NCBI RefSeq assembly: GCF_949628265.1
Contig: NC_088790.1
Span: 8,808,545-8,872,544, forward strand
DNA length: 64,000 nucleotides
Direction: 5' to 3'
Source: Cloeon dipterum
Lineage: Eukaryota; Arthropoda; Insecta; Ephemeroptera; Baetidae
The position numbers and the translations under genes are program-made. A model generated the notes under the pieces. That model did not search any database. It was given only the letters and a program-made list of their open reading frames with translations, and was not told where the DNA came from. Shown piece by piece: positions 1 to 15,000 of this stretch (the first letter of the stretch is position 1; the number at the start of each line of letters is the position of its first letter).

Positions 1-3000
1 TTCAAGGACTCTCGAAGTATGTATTTTCCCAAGGGTGACGGGAGATGCAAATGAAGAAATCGTCCGAAACCCGATTTTGCCTTTTGCGTCGACGCGACGA
101 TAATAGCCACTTTATTTACATTCAATTAACTGCCCATTAAACCCGGCATATAAACTACACATAACTAATGAGCGTGTTTGTTTAATATATGAAAACGAGC
201 AGCCGCAGTTTGCCTATAGCTCTCGATGGCCAATTAATGGCCATCAATTTCAGAGCGCGGAATACTAGAAAAGCCAGCAAATCGTAAATTGCGCGCTTGT
301 TGATTGCCGACCGTGTGAGCCCACGCACTTGGCACAAACCGCGAGTCAAGAGCTTTGTGCACATTATTCAGCAGCTGAAGACCGAGAAAGACCGAGACTT
401 CCTGCACTCATTCATCCGCCGCGCACGAGAAAAGCAGCTTTTTGTTCCGCGCGCGCCGAAAAGTTATTTGTTTGCATTAGCGATGGTCGCGCTTCAATGG
501 CTTGTTATGCAAGAAGGACCTTCTTAAATGGCTCGGATGCCGTTGCTTTTTACTCAAACAGGCCAACGTCAAGGAAGCAAATTTAAAAAGTGCACAGACT
601 TTCTTTAAATCGCATGTTCATTGAGTGAAAAACTATCGTTTTTCTTTGATACCATTTTTAAATGAAAATTTTTGAATTTAATCACATCCTCATATCCTGA
701 ATTTAAACTTAACCGTGCCTGGCAGAATTGGAAGTATTTGACTCTAGAACTGATCTTATATTGAAGGTAAAAGTTAATATTCATTTTGCCATGCAATCAA
801 GTCAAGAAGTACTTTAACCATTGCCACCGCATATTTAAATTTAGTTGTGTCCTTGTTAATTTTAAACGAGCAGGTATGACTCGCGACTTTGATTCGCGGA
901 CAGTCGAAATTGAAGCGTTTTGTGCGGAAGAGTGCAGCGCATGCACTATGGGAACCAAGGCCGCCTGGCCGCCTTAGATGGCCAGCGGCCCCCTGGGCGC
1001 TTTGGCCGCGCGACCCACGTGCTCGTTAGGCGAGAAAAATGCTGCCGATGATTGATATCCAGCAGCAACATTTTCATCCTCTTTTTCACTGTCTCGATTA
1101 GAAGTTTTTAATAATTAACTAGCATTAAGAAGTATTTAAATTTATCAACAAGATAGGATGTTTGGTCTATTTTTGTTCAAAATGAAACAGCATTTTTGAA
1201 ACACTACCTTAAAAATCTTCTTAGAACGATGAATTTCGGAGAAAATGAGTTTGTTGGCCGATTTAATCGGTCTTAAATTATACGAAACGGTTCGACGCAG
1301 AAGAAAAAATTCCCATCGTTAAATTTTCCACTATATTATTTCTCCGAAGCATGATGTGTCTATTTGTACCCAAGCCATAAATTTCCAAACATGATAGCTC
1401 GTCATTATTGACGTCATTATGAATGAGTTCCAGCATGTCAATTGAATTGGTTCGACGGCGGAAAGCCAAGTTTTCGGCCGATTAATTAAACCGGTCTCGA
1501 ATCGAGGCGACCGCAATGATGAAAAGCTGCGTGATTGTTATTATTGTTTCCTCGTCGCGCACACAGGATGCGGAGGACAAAGGGTCCAGAGCGAACGGAT
1601 GAGTGGTGCTTTAGCTGCAGCTCAGTGGGAGCGGCCCCGATAATCTGTCAAAACGTAAGCGAGGGGCCCCTGCTCTCTGGTCTGCGGCTAAATCCGTTCG
1701 TTATCTGTGTCTAAGCTGTTTCGAAGAGTTTTGTCCCTGCCCATTATCTCATTCACAAACAATAGAAAATGACCAGATATTTCAAAAGTTGGTTTTGTTT
1801 TTAAGCCTTTTCGAGATACCCATGTACAAGTTACGAAACGCTCGACCATAGTGCACTCTTCGATGTTTAAAACAGACTGTGGATTTTTAGAACAATATCA
1901 TGAAAAGCTCTAAACAAGAAATAAATAGATAGATTACTACTGTAATATATTCAAACAAGGACCAATTCTTCGGATGCCAGATTGAAATAAAAAGAATGAT
2001 GAATATTGTTTATGGACAGTTTTAAACTTGGAAACAATAAATGGTTACGCGGGGGATCTACGAAATTAATTTACTGTCTGCTCACGACCCAGGAATTCCA
2101 CTTTTTCGTTGAATTTTGGGAGATTAACAAAAATATTATGTTAAATGGAAGGCAGCAATTCCCATCCTTCACCTGAGGCGTAGAAAAATTATTTTGTTAT
2201 TTAGGGTCGGAAGGAAAGGTCATGATTGTGGCCACCCGCATCGGACACGCAGCACCTGCGCCTTTGATAATCAGGTGGGAGTGTGTAAATCGCAATATTT
2301 TGAGCAGCGTGCGGCTTCTCGGAAATAAAATTGAAAGACAAAAACGCACGTTAAGCGCTCGATCGATAAAGGCCACGAGAAAATCATACCTGGAAGAAAC
2401 AAGGCGAGAACATTGTATATAAACTACTCTGAGTGAGAGTGTGTGTGTGTTTTATTGCTGCAGCGAAAAGCCGAGTGGCAATTACATTTTATGGGGCGAC
2501 ACATTACATTATGCAAATTTCGGCCGGCGCGGATTAAAAATTAGCAGACGAACGAGGGACAAGCACTTTGAAATGCTGGTCTCGCCGCCCATGCACTTGC
2601 GCTGCTTTCAGAAGTTATACGAATTTCCATCGCGCATCCATCAGGCAGTGAACGAGCTGCTTCGCTCCTGAGGCCACCGAAATTAATATTTAGGTCGGAA
2701 TCCATCATCTACCAAGTTCATCTTGAGCACCAAAGTGGAAAAGTCTCATTAGCAGATGATTCGGCTAGATAACTCCGGCGGAGGCCGTTTCGCTTATGTG
2801 TGTTTATACCAAAGTTTAAAAAATATTCCTTTGTTTTTGCCTTATCCACAAAGCGGATCGAGAACATACATGTTTATTTAAGGCTCAAAGCAACGAATCG
2901 TGGATTTCAAGTTCATAATTTGTAATTACTATCGGTCTTGAAGGGCGTTGTTTATATTCTGAGGATATCACTAGCGGAAATTCTTTAATTGGCAATTTAG

Positions 3001-6000
3001 AACCAATAACCAGCCCGTTGGCTCGCATTGTTAAGGCACTCTCAGGAGTGTCAAAGCAATGTGAGGTATTTGAGCAGTTCGGAGATCTAATACTGGCTAC
3101 CCAATGTCAGAGATGGCAAAAAAGTGGTTAGTTTAGTGACTCGAAATGCTCAAATTGCTCAACGGGCTGGGAGGCGCGCCGGCGCCGACTCGCTACTTGC
3201 TGGTTTGCACCTTTCCAGCATGCGTGATTTGGCTTCACGGGACAAATGTCTAGCGTTTCATTGCAGTCCTCGGTGCGGAGGCAAGTGGCCCTTGAGTGGG
3301 CTGGGTCCCTGTGCGGCCTGGTGCGCCCATGTTATCCGTTCGCGGTGTTATTGGGACCCAGGTTTCAGCATTCGTGCTAGTGCTGTGTGCGCCCTTCCCG
3401 GCCCTCGGACAGGGATAAAAAGAGCAAAAAAAAAAATTACCAAAGAATTTGCAAAAATAATATTGTATTCAATTAAACTCGAAATTGATTTATTACATTT
3501 GCCTTCATTAAAAAAATATGAATTTTTATATTGCTAAACTGAGTTGGTGGCTTTTAATTTACACGCAGGATATGTCTTAATCGTCTTAATATTTCGTCGG
3601 AAAATGGAAAAATGCCATTTTGTCAAATTTATCATGAATATTTTAATTTCAATTCCTCTCGCTGTGTGATAGCACACAATTTAATATTTTGCCATTAATA
3701 AAAGCAGTTTTCAATCATATATACACAATAATTTCCTACTTAATATCTCGCAACGCTGGTTCAGTGTTGCTACAATGGATTTCCACCTTCTTTGTGGTCC
3801 TGTGCTCTACTTCAGCAAGGCAGATTATTCAAAAAGCTATATGTGCTGCCGTGCAATTTCTTTTCGCAACAAACGTTGCATTTCACGCTCGCAGGAATCA
3901 TTATTAATCTCGGCGCGAATGAATCTGCGAGAGGTGCTAACAATAACAAGGATGGGAACGCGCGCAAGTTTATTGTGCAGGCGAGCGACAAATAATGTAT
4001 ATGCAAGTGCCTAGGCATGTTTTGCAACGAGTGACACACTCACACGATAATAAAATCATATAATAATAACGCTCGGTGATTTCAGCAGCCGCCGGCAATT
4101 TCCACTCCATTTATGGCCGCGCACTGAGCAGGCGACACACGCGCACTCGAATATATATACTATGCAAAATTCGGCTCCTGTTTGCGCAGAGTTTTCACAA
4201 CCACACGTGAAATCAAAACTGCTAAATGTTTTTTTTATTTATTCTGCAAATTTGCAACAAAATCCATCACACTTTCCCGTGAAAACCAAAATGAAATATT
4301 CTGCCGGAATTAAATAATTTATAATCCCTGGATTTAAAAGTGTTTTAATTTCAGTTTTAAAAATTCAGGTTTAAGCTCCAGCTCTGATTTAAGTCAAAGA
4401 ACTTAATTGAGGGCTGGGAGAAGGGAGGTGCGTCTGGGTGTCGCGCCAACGCCGAAAATTGCAGACTCACTCACGAGTAATTTCGCCCATTAAATTTCAC
4501 GCGTGTGCTCTGCTTGCGTCCTTATCTCTGCGGCAGACAATTAATTTTACTTTCCTCCCGGCCGCAAATGAAGTGCTAAACACGCTCGTAAATAAACTTG
4601 CCGCCGCCGTCGCCGCCGATTTTCTCACAGCAACTCCAAAACGGACAGATGGACGGACAGAACGAGGCTAAAAAAGGCGCGATCGTTTCTAATTTGTATT
4701 GTGCTGTGGGAGTGCACTTATGCAAATACGGCAAAGGTAATTAATCCCGAAGCGAAGCATTTTTGAAAGCATTGCCGCGCCAAATTTACGACGAGCGCCT
4801 GCCATTACATTATTTCATCTCCCGCTGCTCCAGCATTTTATCCTCTGCTCCGAACTTGGTGAAACAGAACACGATTTTCGCGGCCGTGTAATTTATTTGT
4901 CAGCCGCGGAGTGACACCCAAATCGAGAAATCCTCGGTGTTCACAAAATGGCGTCTGTCAAATAATTTTGACGCAGCAACGAAATATTTTGAAAACGACT
5001 CTTTCTTATATTCTCATCTCTCTTCTTGAGGAGCATTGCGTCACCATTCGTGATTTTAAGATCTATCGATGCAACAAGCCATAAAAATAAAACAAGAATC
5101 CATTAGATTAATTTTACAGCTCAGAGTCATCAGTGCATCATATATGCGAAGAAGAAATTAAATTAGACGTAAATACGAATGGACTTGACAGGCATAGACG
5201 AACGCACACGTCGCACAGATTCATTTGAGCCACTTGACCTCCAACCTCGGGATCGTATAATATACACACGCTCCTAGAATTGTTTGACATATTGTCTTGG
5301 GCTCACCCTGCATGCCAATGTAATCCATTTGAGCGACATTTGAACCCCATAAATCAACAAGACTGTCTGGTAAGATTGACAATGGAATGAGCACTTTTTC
5401 ACGTCATCGAATAATCGAAATCGGTTTGATTTGCAATAAAATACGTGTGCAAAATATGCTATATTTATTTTAAATTGATTGGATCCGACCTTTTATGTGA
5501 TAATAAAAATTAACGTGAGCGTTGGAAACCGATCTCTTTGATTAATCTGACTTGACATCATCAGGCATGAAAAGTCAGTGTCAAATTAATTGCAATCGCA
5601 TGGGTTGTCAGTCGGTGATGCTAATTAGTTAATCAAGCTTTGCGTTAATGGCCGATAAAAACAACTGCATGCATGATGCATTAGACCTTCGAGTCGCTTC
5701 TTCGCCCACAAAGCAAAAAACGCGCCATAAAAACCAACTGACAAACACCTCACGCGCGCGCATGTGATTTCTTCTGCAATGCAATGCATTATTTTTACAG
5801 CGGCGTGCAGTTGCATAATGATCTCAATGGACGGGAGATGTGAAGCCGCGATCCGATAAGCAATAAAAAGTGCAAGCAAGTCGCTGGTGTTTGGGTCGCG
5901 CGCACGCTTTGTTTTATGAATTAATGGAGCACTTCCTGCTCTCGCAGGGGCCGTGCCAGATTTTCCCATGTCACAGTTTCTCATCGCACGCCCGCCCGCC

Positions 6001-9000
6001 ACGCCAGATAAACTAACACACAGATGCAACAATTATTATCATTATCCGTCAGCTGCTTTTACTTTTTCCGTGCGGCGTAATTGCTCCACGGCGCGTGATC
6101 TCGTTGCCCAATGTGCCGATTATTTTCAGTTTCTCTCAGCCCGAATTGTAGCAAGTGGTCTATTTCGGGATGTATACAGCTTGCACCGCGACTTTGGCAT
6201 ACATTTTTGCTTGCTGGATGATCGTAAGTCTTTGAGGACATTACGTAAAAATGAAATGATTAAGTTGTTGTCATCCACTCAAATAACGTTATGAAGCAAA
6301 TAATGATTGTATGATATTTTAGAATAATTCATGGCTGCACTAAGTGATTTTTTTAACGAAATACATATTATCGCATTTCAAATTCACAGGTTTCAACGAG
6401 TGTCGAGTGTTTGCTGTCGCAGGCGTTGAGCAGACGTGTGAAAATCCCCGAAATTGCGGGTTCCAAACAATTAGCGGAGAGACGAGTGTTTTTTTAAGTT
6501 TCTGCAGTGTTTGAAAGGCCGTCGTCTGCTGCAGAAACAGGCTCTCTGCTGCTCTGCTCAGGCAAATAAACAGTGTAAAATACCCTGCCGCTTCTCATAA
6601 ATTACGCTTTTTGACAGGTGACGTGTTTTTACGCGGAACGAAAGGCTTTTAAGCTTCGTTTTATCTCCGCACACTTGTCTCCTCCTTCGGAATTTCGTTT
6701 TAATTACCCACACACGGACGCGATTGTCGGCTTTTCTGCGGCAAAAGCCGGCTCCAGTTGAGGCAGGCCGCGCGCGTTTTCATAAATCGCACCGCCGACG
6801 GAGCAATTGAAAAGTTATTTCTTGCGCAGTAATTGATATATTTGAGGGAAACCCGAGCGGCTTGCGAATTCGCCTGCTTTTCTTCTGTCTATGGTCGCGG
6901 CACATGTGGGCTCGCTTCCTTCATGATCCGAGGACAAATTGCTGCAGAGAAAGTGCGCTTTCAATTCGATATGTACGGAGAGCAGGTTATAATAAAACTG
7001 TTGTTACGCCACCAACACTTTAGGCAGCAGCAGCCCATGGGAAAGGATGTCCGGCCACATGGGACAAATTTACGGCGCTGCAAAATAATGAGGATATTGT
7101 TAACCGTTTATGACATTCACAGGGATTTATAGGGGAGGCCTGCTATCATATTTTTCTTTCTCTCTCTCTCTCTTTCGGGATTTCACTTTTAGTTAACGTA
7201 TCTTGAAGAAAAGCTGCTTTGATGTATTCTAAAACTTTGCTCTCTTCTTGATTGAAAACTTTTCCCTTTCAATAAAAGTTCGTGCTGCAGATAATTTAAA
7301 AATAAGCAAGTAAATTTTCATCAGCTGAGAACATTCTGGTCGTCTTGAAGAAAAGAGGCAGGTCCGGGGGTTGGGTGGGGTTCGAGGCGCCTCCTGGGCC
7401 ACGTTTGACTCATTCTCTGAGCAAACACACACACACACGTACGGGTCAATTTGTTCGCGAGCTGCAAGGGTGTGTCCCTGGCTTCTCGGATCGTTTGTTC
7501 GTCCGTTCTTGGCTGGCTGGAGACCGGCTGCGGTGGCCGCGCGCGCGACTCCGCATGAGCGAAAGTGTTGCTTTTCATTCTCGCGGCGCCCACACAAACA
7601 CACGGGCCGACCTACGCGAAAAGGATTCGACCGCCGCTGCTGGTAGCACTGCTCTAATACATTTTAACGATCACGTGATTGCAAAGATAAATTTCAGTGC
7701 AGACGCGAGAACAACTAACTCGCCGACCTTTTAAGGCCTGCACTTATGCGCGCGTCCCGAATTCAATTGCGCCGCTTGATTCGGGTCACAGAGACTTAAT
7801 TTTGGCTCGATTTCGAAAGCATTGAATTCATTTTCATATTAAGTCGGCGTATAAAAATCGGAATAAATTGCTCATTCACATAGTCATGCACAACCACGCT
7901 CTTGTTCGCCGATAATTACCTTCATTGTAAATTAACAGTTACGTTCATTTGAGAAGCAGCAAAAATGCGTCTCTCAAGGGTCACCCAGTCAATAAAAGAG
8001 CCACCTTGACAGGTGTTTAGTGCGTTCGCACACACTGTAATCCTAATTATAGTAATTGTGTTGTCACCGAGTACTACTGGAAGTCGCCGCGGGCAGTCTT
8101 GTTTTCCACTTTGCATAACACAACTACTTTTGCTCTCAAAATATTCAATTAGCTAGCGCTTGCTCCGATTGTGTTTGGTGGTCGCAACAGTCGCGTGGGA
8201 GACTTTGAATAATTCACGCGGCCTGAGAATGAGTGATCGACTTAATGATGATCGGTGCGCGGCCTTGGAAGATGGGGAGATCTAATTGAACGACGACAAA
8301 AAGATGATCAAGCACAGCCTTGGCGGCAGAGTTGGCGCGCGCGGCTGCACATTGGGCGATTAAGTGAGATTTATTGGAAAGTCGAGCATCTCCGCACGCC
8401 GCGGAATCGCAATTAGACGCACACGAGTCTCGCCTTTTACGGCCAATCGCTTGACACGCCGGCAAATTAATTAAAACGCTAATTGGACGGCATCTCTGTG
8501 TGTCTACGCGTTTTATTGTTGCATTCGATATCTGACGCACGCTTGGAAAAAGCTGCTGGAAAATTACCAGACGCTCTAATTTACTGGCGAAATCAATATA
8601 TTTGCCCCCGCAAGAAGTGATTTTGGGTGGATTTGTCGGATCATGATAATGTGAGAAGCGACAGTGGCACCTTTAATAGCGATGAGCAGTGATGCGTCAG
8701 AGATGCAAAGACGATGCGCAGCATGATGAATGTCGCAACTTTTGAGAACTCAGATATACAATTTCAGACTTTAAAGCATTTTATTCAGTCAGTGTTTAGA
8801 GTGAATCACTTTTGGAATTTCATTCTTCGAGTGTCTGTAATTGCAGCTCCGAAATTTCCTCATTCAGGCAACAATTCAACCCTGTGTATTTGTTCCTCTC
8901 TGATAATCTCAAAAGGCCGTGAGTATAGAATTGTTTCGACCCGATCAGATTGCGCGGCGCTCATTAAATCCGACCTTTGCATACACCTCAAAACTGGCCG

Positions 9001-12000
9001 ATTTCGAATTGATTCCAGCGTGGAAAAGCGACGGGCAGGCGAACCAGAAAAGGCGCGAAAAATGGACGACCTTTCGCCATTGCCGGGTTACTTGCAAATT
9101 GATTGCGCCGGTACAGGTGAAATCCTCGCCTCCGAATCGCGCGTGGGCCTACATGTTTACCATACAATGCAAGCCGAAAATGAAGTGATTATTGAGCAAT
9201 TGGGCAATGCCGCATTTTTGGGCCTCGTTTGCTCATTATGCATGCACTCCCAATCTGTCAGCGCCTCGTGATTGATTCGACGCGAAAGCAAATTGTGCGA
9301 AACGGTCTTGAAGCCTCATTTTCGTTTCAAGGCGCGAAAGGCACACTTCTAGTTTTGGGATATCTCACCTGAAAACAACCGCGACTTACTAACTTGGTTT
9401 TGAGATTGAATCAAGGTCTTCACGACACATTTCTCCTGAGAAATAAAATAATTCTCAATTGCCATTTTCAAGCAACTCTATCTGCTTGCTCTCAGAATCC
9501 GTGTTCATCCTCTTTGAGAGAGCGAACCGAGCTTTTATAGATGACACAAAGATGCTCACCCACTCGGGGATTGAACGCGGATATAAATTCATGTCGGGAC
9601 GCGTGTCAAAGGCGCGGCGCTCGAGTATACATTTGCCACCCCAAATAATTTCAAACGGGTCGCACGTACGCCTGGGAATTGAAAAGGACGTGTGCCATAC
9701 TCGCACATTTTATAACATTTCGGAAAAGTTTTTGTTAGTGCTGTGCGGCTGCAGTGCGGCTTGGCAATGTGCCGACGCTGAGGACGCAAATGGAAAATCA
9801 ATTTGCCTACATTGTCTTTTCCCTTTTGTGTGTCGTCGGAGGCGGCAGCGACGGAGGAGCAAAACGGATGACGGCAGTAATGAATTTTCGATGTAATAAA
9901 TGCGGTGGAACGCGACTAAGCGATCCAGTCCCGGTGATTGCTACTCTTTTGTTTCGTAATTGGCCGGTGGAAGCTTCTCGGTCGGTTAATTCTGTGTGAA
10001 TGATAATGGAAAACGATTTTTGTAGCAAATGTAGTTGTAATTCGTGCCATTTTATGAGATGTAATGACACATGCACATAGTCATGGCATAGGACGCTATC
10101 TTTTTGCTATTCATGTTAATTAGGATAAATATGTTGACAGCAATTATTTTATCTTCTCTCAATGATATTAAAAAATGCTTAATTTCCCATTTAGCGAGGA
10201 ATTATGTAAAATTAAAAAAAAATAGAGTTCATCCATACTATACATAGCATAAAATTTTTTGAAACAGAAAATTTTAATGGGCGTTTAGAGCACAAATAAA
10301 ACCTTTAATCGAAAGTTTGAGGCTTTGTGCCAATCAAAGAGTGTTTGTGGTCGGCCGAAATCACTTTTCCGCGGGCAGTTTTTCCGGGCGTGCAGGTAGA
10401 ATTGGCTTGGGAGCGTTAAAGGGCGGCGCGCGGTTTGCGGAGGAATGCACCTGACCGCTCGCTGGCTCGGCCGCCGCAGCCCGATCTCGCCTTGGTCAGG
10501 GGGAGCCCACGCTGCCGCGCGCTGCCCACGTCGGCCGCCGTCGCAGCCACCTTTTTTATCCTCGGCAGGCAGGCCAGGCCAGGCAGGCAGGCAGCAGCAG
10601 CGCGCGCGAGAGTCTCCCAATCAAGGTTATCCACTCCCCGATGTACATATTTATTTCTGCGCGCCGCTCATGAAAATACACGCGCGTTTATTTTTCATTC
10701 CTTTTTATCTGCTTGCTGCCTCTCGAAAGCGGCGGCAGTCATCTGCTCTTTCTGTCGTCGACGACCACTGCTAACTCTGTAAATTGTCCGCATCGAGTGC
10801 ATTTCCTTCTGCTCTCCGTCCGTGGCGTTGTTCGCGTATTCTGCCTCTTTCAAAACCTGCTCTCTCGGCAGACGTGTCGCGAGGGGCAGCGCCGGCCGGC
10901 CTCAGGTCTTTCACTTCCACGAATAACTGCCGCGCAGACACGCTGCTTTATGAGCAAAAAGCCCTCCAAATAAAGGTTCCGCGTCTCGCGAGAGCAGACA
11001 AGCACTCAAAAAACAGTAGATCAACATAATTTGAAAATTCGGTAGGATATTGAAACTGTCTCCAACATCATTTTACCCCTTATATTAATTCCAAACTATA
11101 TTTTCGAATTTTAAGGGTCAAGATGGTTTTTGCAACAGCATTTATATCATTGCTATTTTAACGATTTATAACAATTTTACCCAAATATTCTGACTGATTT
11201 TAATTTGGGTGTGCTGGCAAAATTGTAGCTCTATCAATATCTGCAAGTAGATCAATTAATAGTTCCCCGGGGCCGTGATGCATTTTGTTAGTTTTATCAA
11301 GAAACGATCTCGCACACTTTCGGACGCAAAACTCGATCGAGCCATAAATTCGTCTAACCGGTCGGGCGGTGTGCACGGCAGTTTGCATCTAATTAATTTC
11401 GCACGATTCCCACAATGGCTGATTGTAAATTATAAATAAAGGCTGACGCCCGAGAGCGCCGCAAGCGACGAAAACCGCTACGGCTCCGACAACAAAACAA
11501 CAAAGCTCGAAAAGCGAAACAGCTTTTTCCGGCGCTTCGCTGCGACCGATCGATCAGCGATCTGCTCCGAAATCAAGATTTATTTGTAAGCCTGCCATTC
11601 CTTCTTCCTTTGCCGAGACAATCAAATTTGAAGACCATTGCCGGCCGAAATTGATTTCCAACAAGACACTCGTAATAAACATGAACTGAACAGAAATAGG
11701 GCATTGCTGAGTATATTATCCAATTTACTTCAAAGACTTTTGAATTTCGAATATTAAAGACAATATAAACCAACTTTTATTTTACCAATTTTTAATTTGG
11801 ACAAAAAAATAAAACTCTCTCGGTTAATACCTGCATTATTTAGTTTAAAAATTTATGATGTGTCATAAATTAGATTGTATGCAGTATCATTAGACCCAGT
11901 CAAAAATTAAACATTTTTTTATCTCGCCGCTGAGCCCGGAATTGATGCACGTCCGCTCCATATCTGACCGAAATGCACCGTTCCGTGCGTCAAATGCGGA

Positions 12001-15000
12001 TTTCCGCGCACGAGAGGACACTTTTTGCATATTTCACGCACGCGGTGCCTGTCATTACAAATTTTACTCTGCGGCTTGCATGACCGGGCTGAGTAAATCT
12101 CCAAAGAGTTTCGACCGGGCGTGTCCGCGAAACGATAATAACTGTTCTCTCATTAAACGTGCGCGGCACGGTCAAAGGCAACAATCGATGCTCTCTTTCC
12201 ATTTCTTCCGCGAGCGCGGGGGTGGATGCAAATCGTATAAGTGGACGCACCTACAACACGAATTTCGTACGCGTGTAAAAAGCTCCCGTTACAATTTTTA
12301 TTTGTTGTACGTGTTGGAAAATTCCACTCGGCACCCTCCATGGCACGTTTCCGAATTTAAAATATGTATAATCGTTTGTTAGCACGCGAGCAAAATTCTT
12401 CTTTTTAATGCCGAATCGATTGCACCGGCTGTAAATTATATCAGTGTGCGCTTTTAAACGACTTCTCGTGCGTGTTGGAGACCGTAAAAGTGATTTTTAA
12501 CGCGTGAGGACATTGAACCCTATTTGAAATTTTGCTTTGGAATATCAAACAATGAATTAGAAACCCACAATCTCAGGGGTCAAACGAAACGAGAGAATTC
12601 CATTAAGCAATCCCGAGCAATCAACGGCAGTCTTGCTGTGAGGTCTGTGTGAGAAAAGAATGCGCCTGCCTGCCTGATTTGTGCAATGCAGGGATCGAGG
12701 AACAGCATTTCCAAATCGACCGAAAGATGAAAAAGACCAGGGAATTGCTGGGGTACACGTACATTTCTGTCTGCAAATGTGCTCGAGAGGGTGAGAGGGT
12801 GGGTTCGTTAGTGTCTCTCTCGAGGGGGATGCTGCTGCTCTCGTGTGAATATTTCATGCACCGTGCGGTTGGAGCAGAGCAAAGCTCGAACAGATCATTT
12901 GCGGGGGAAAAACAAAAGGTTCAGCAGCAGCCCTTGCGATGTTGCTCATTTAACTTTGACTGCTCCACGTCGAAGCTGTTTTCCACAACATTTTTACATT
13001 GAAAATATTACTATGCCAAAATCTTGGAGTAAAAATTACGAAATTTTGACGCTTAAAAATTCAGATGGAAGTGAGCTGTCCGGTAAAGTTGAAAATGGGA
13101 CGTAAGTGATTACTTAACATCAGAAAAATTCGCAAATTTAAGAAATTCACCGAATATTTCAGGCACATCACTGGTAATTTGAAACTAAAGCCATACAGTT
13201 TGATAGAAATTATAATCTGAAAGCAGTCGATTTATATTATATAATCGGTATATTAATTGCGTCAAGCTGTTTAGATGGGATAAACATCAAAGCCGTTACA
13301 GAAAAAACAATAATTATAATCAGTTTTACTTTTAAATCCAATCTATAAAAATGGTGATCAAGATGAGAATATATGTTAGTGCAAGTTTACAATGGTTTGT
13401 TTATGAGCCGTTAACACAACTTGACCGAAAATAAAAATGTTTCCTGCCATAAAATCTGGTGTCAAGTTGAGCTTTCTTTCCACTCTAAGCCGTTATAATT
13501 ATAAGTTCGACTTTTACTACTTGCATTTTGTCAAATAGCTTAGTTTCCAGGGCGTCGAGCCAAATATTGTGATAATCCTCCTCTCGTTTCGCACGAGCTT
13601 TGATTTTTGGCCGACTGACAAAGCGAATAATCCTTTTGCTCCTTGTTCCCGCGCACGCCGCGCACACAGAACTTATTTTTTCACTCTATTGTTGGGGAGC
13701 AAATCGGGCCATTATTTGTTTGTAGAGAGCTAGAACGCTTCTCACACATTATGGTGTTGAGACAGGTGCACTTTGCGCAGTTTATTTTAGGAAAAAAGGC
13801 GTCTCTTTCGTGTCTCCTTGATCGGTCTCTATTTATATTTCGTGCTTTATTTCCATAGACAACAAAGCGTGAAAAATAAAATGAATTAGAAAGTAAAAAT
13901 AAACAAGACAAAATCTATTTCAACTACACCGCTAAAAAGGTCGGAATTTAATTTCGGCAAAAGGAAAATATTTCCTTAAGACTCCGCCTTACCTCCTGTG
14001 AAAATTATATTATTTTAAGTTTTGCTCAGCAAATTTTAGGAAAGTGGAAAAAATTAGATACCAAATTAATCGCCCTATGGAAGATTCAGTGCAGAAACTC
14101 GATTCCTTGGGGTTAATATATTAACTGACAAATTTGGAGGAAGTCGACGCAAAATATGAAATTGGAGCCTGCCGCACACGTGCATATTGCGTTTTGTCGT
14201 GTCGGACCGCGCGTGCGATCGATATTCACACGGAATCAATCTCAGGGCGACCGAGCGGCGAAGGAAACAAAACACAAACACTCTCCCATCTCATCTCTTT
14301 TATTCTGCTCCGATTTGAATTTCAGGAAGCAATCGATAGCGTTCGACTCGTGCTACGGGGTTGAATGAACGAGCCGGCACGAGCAGCAGATATAAATTGC
14401 TCGAATCGATTGGGGGTGCGATCGGCAGCACCACTCAAAAGAGGGTGCGGGGTGAATCATTGTCCTCGGAATCGAAATATCACGATTGATGAATGAGTCA
14501 AAGAATTTTATCGATCAATTAAAATTACAAAGAAATTTTAAAGATTTATTCCGTCTGAAGCATTCCTGATTGCAAGAAAAGCTGCAAATCACGACGGTCT
14601 TTAAATTTCCAGCACCTGACGCGGATACAACACACAATGTTCTTGCAGCTGTTTAATGCTTTAAGTATTATTATTATTTGTTTGTACCCGTGCACTCACC
14701 TGTCTGCTCGTGGGTCAGCGTTGTTTCCCCCGCGTCGGCACAAAAATCCCTTTCACGCGCCGGGTCACAGGTCACAACACTCTCTGTCAGGTCGGTCCGA
14801 AAGAAACCAAAGCTGCTTGATCGCACTGCTCGACAGGCACCGTGTCAGCGCGTTGACTGAGGCAGCCACCAGCCACTTGCTTGCGGCCGCCCGCCGCATT
14901 GTTCTCGACAGGCCCTGCCTGCCTGGCATGGTGTCGCCGCACGCCGCCAGGTGCCACGACCCACCGGCTGTGTCCGTCGTTGTCTACGGCAACTCAACAC

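Noticed and set aside
8714-9271. 185-codon plus-strand frame, the longest in the left region
   Set aside because: No domain, no signal peptide, no splice partners and biased by local CpG content; likely chance.
13015-13102. Plus-strand frame with MPKSWSKNYEILTLKNSD followed by a GTAAGT donor
   Set aside because: The donor is good but no acceptor, promoter or partner exon fits, and I know no homolog.
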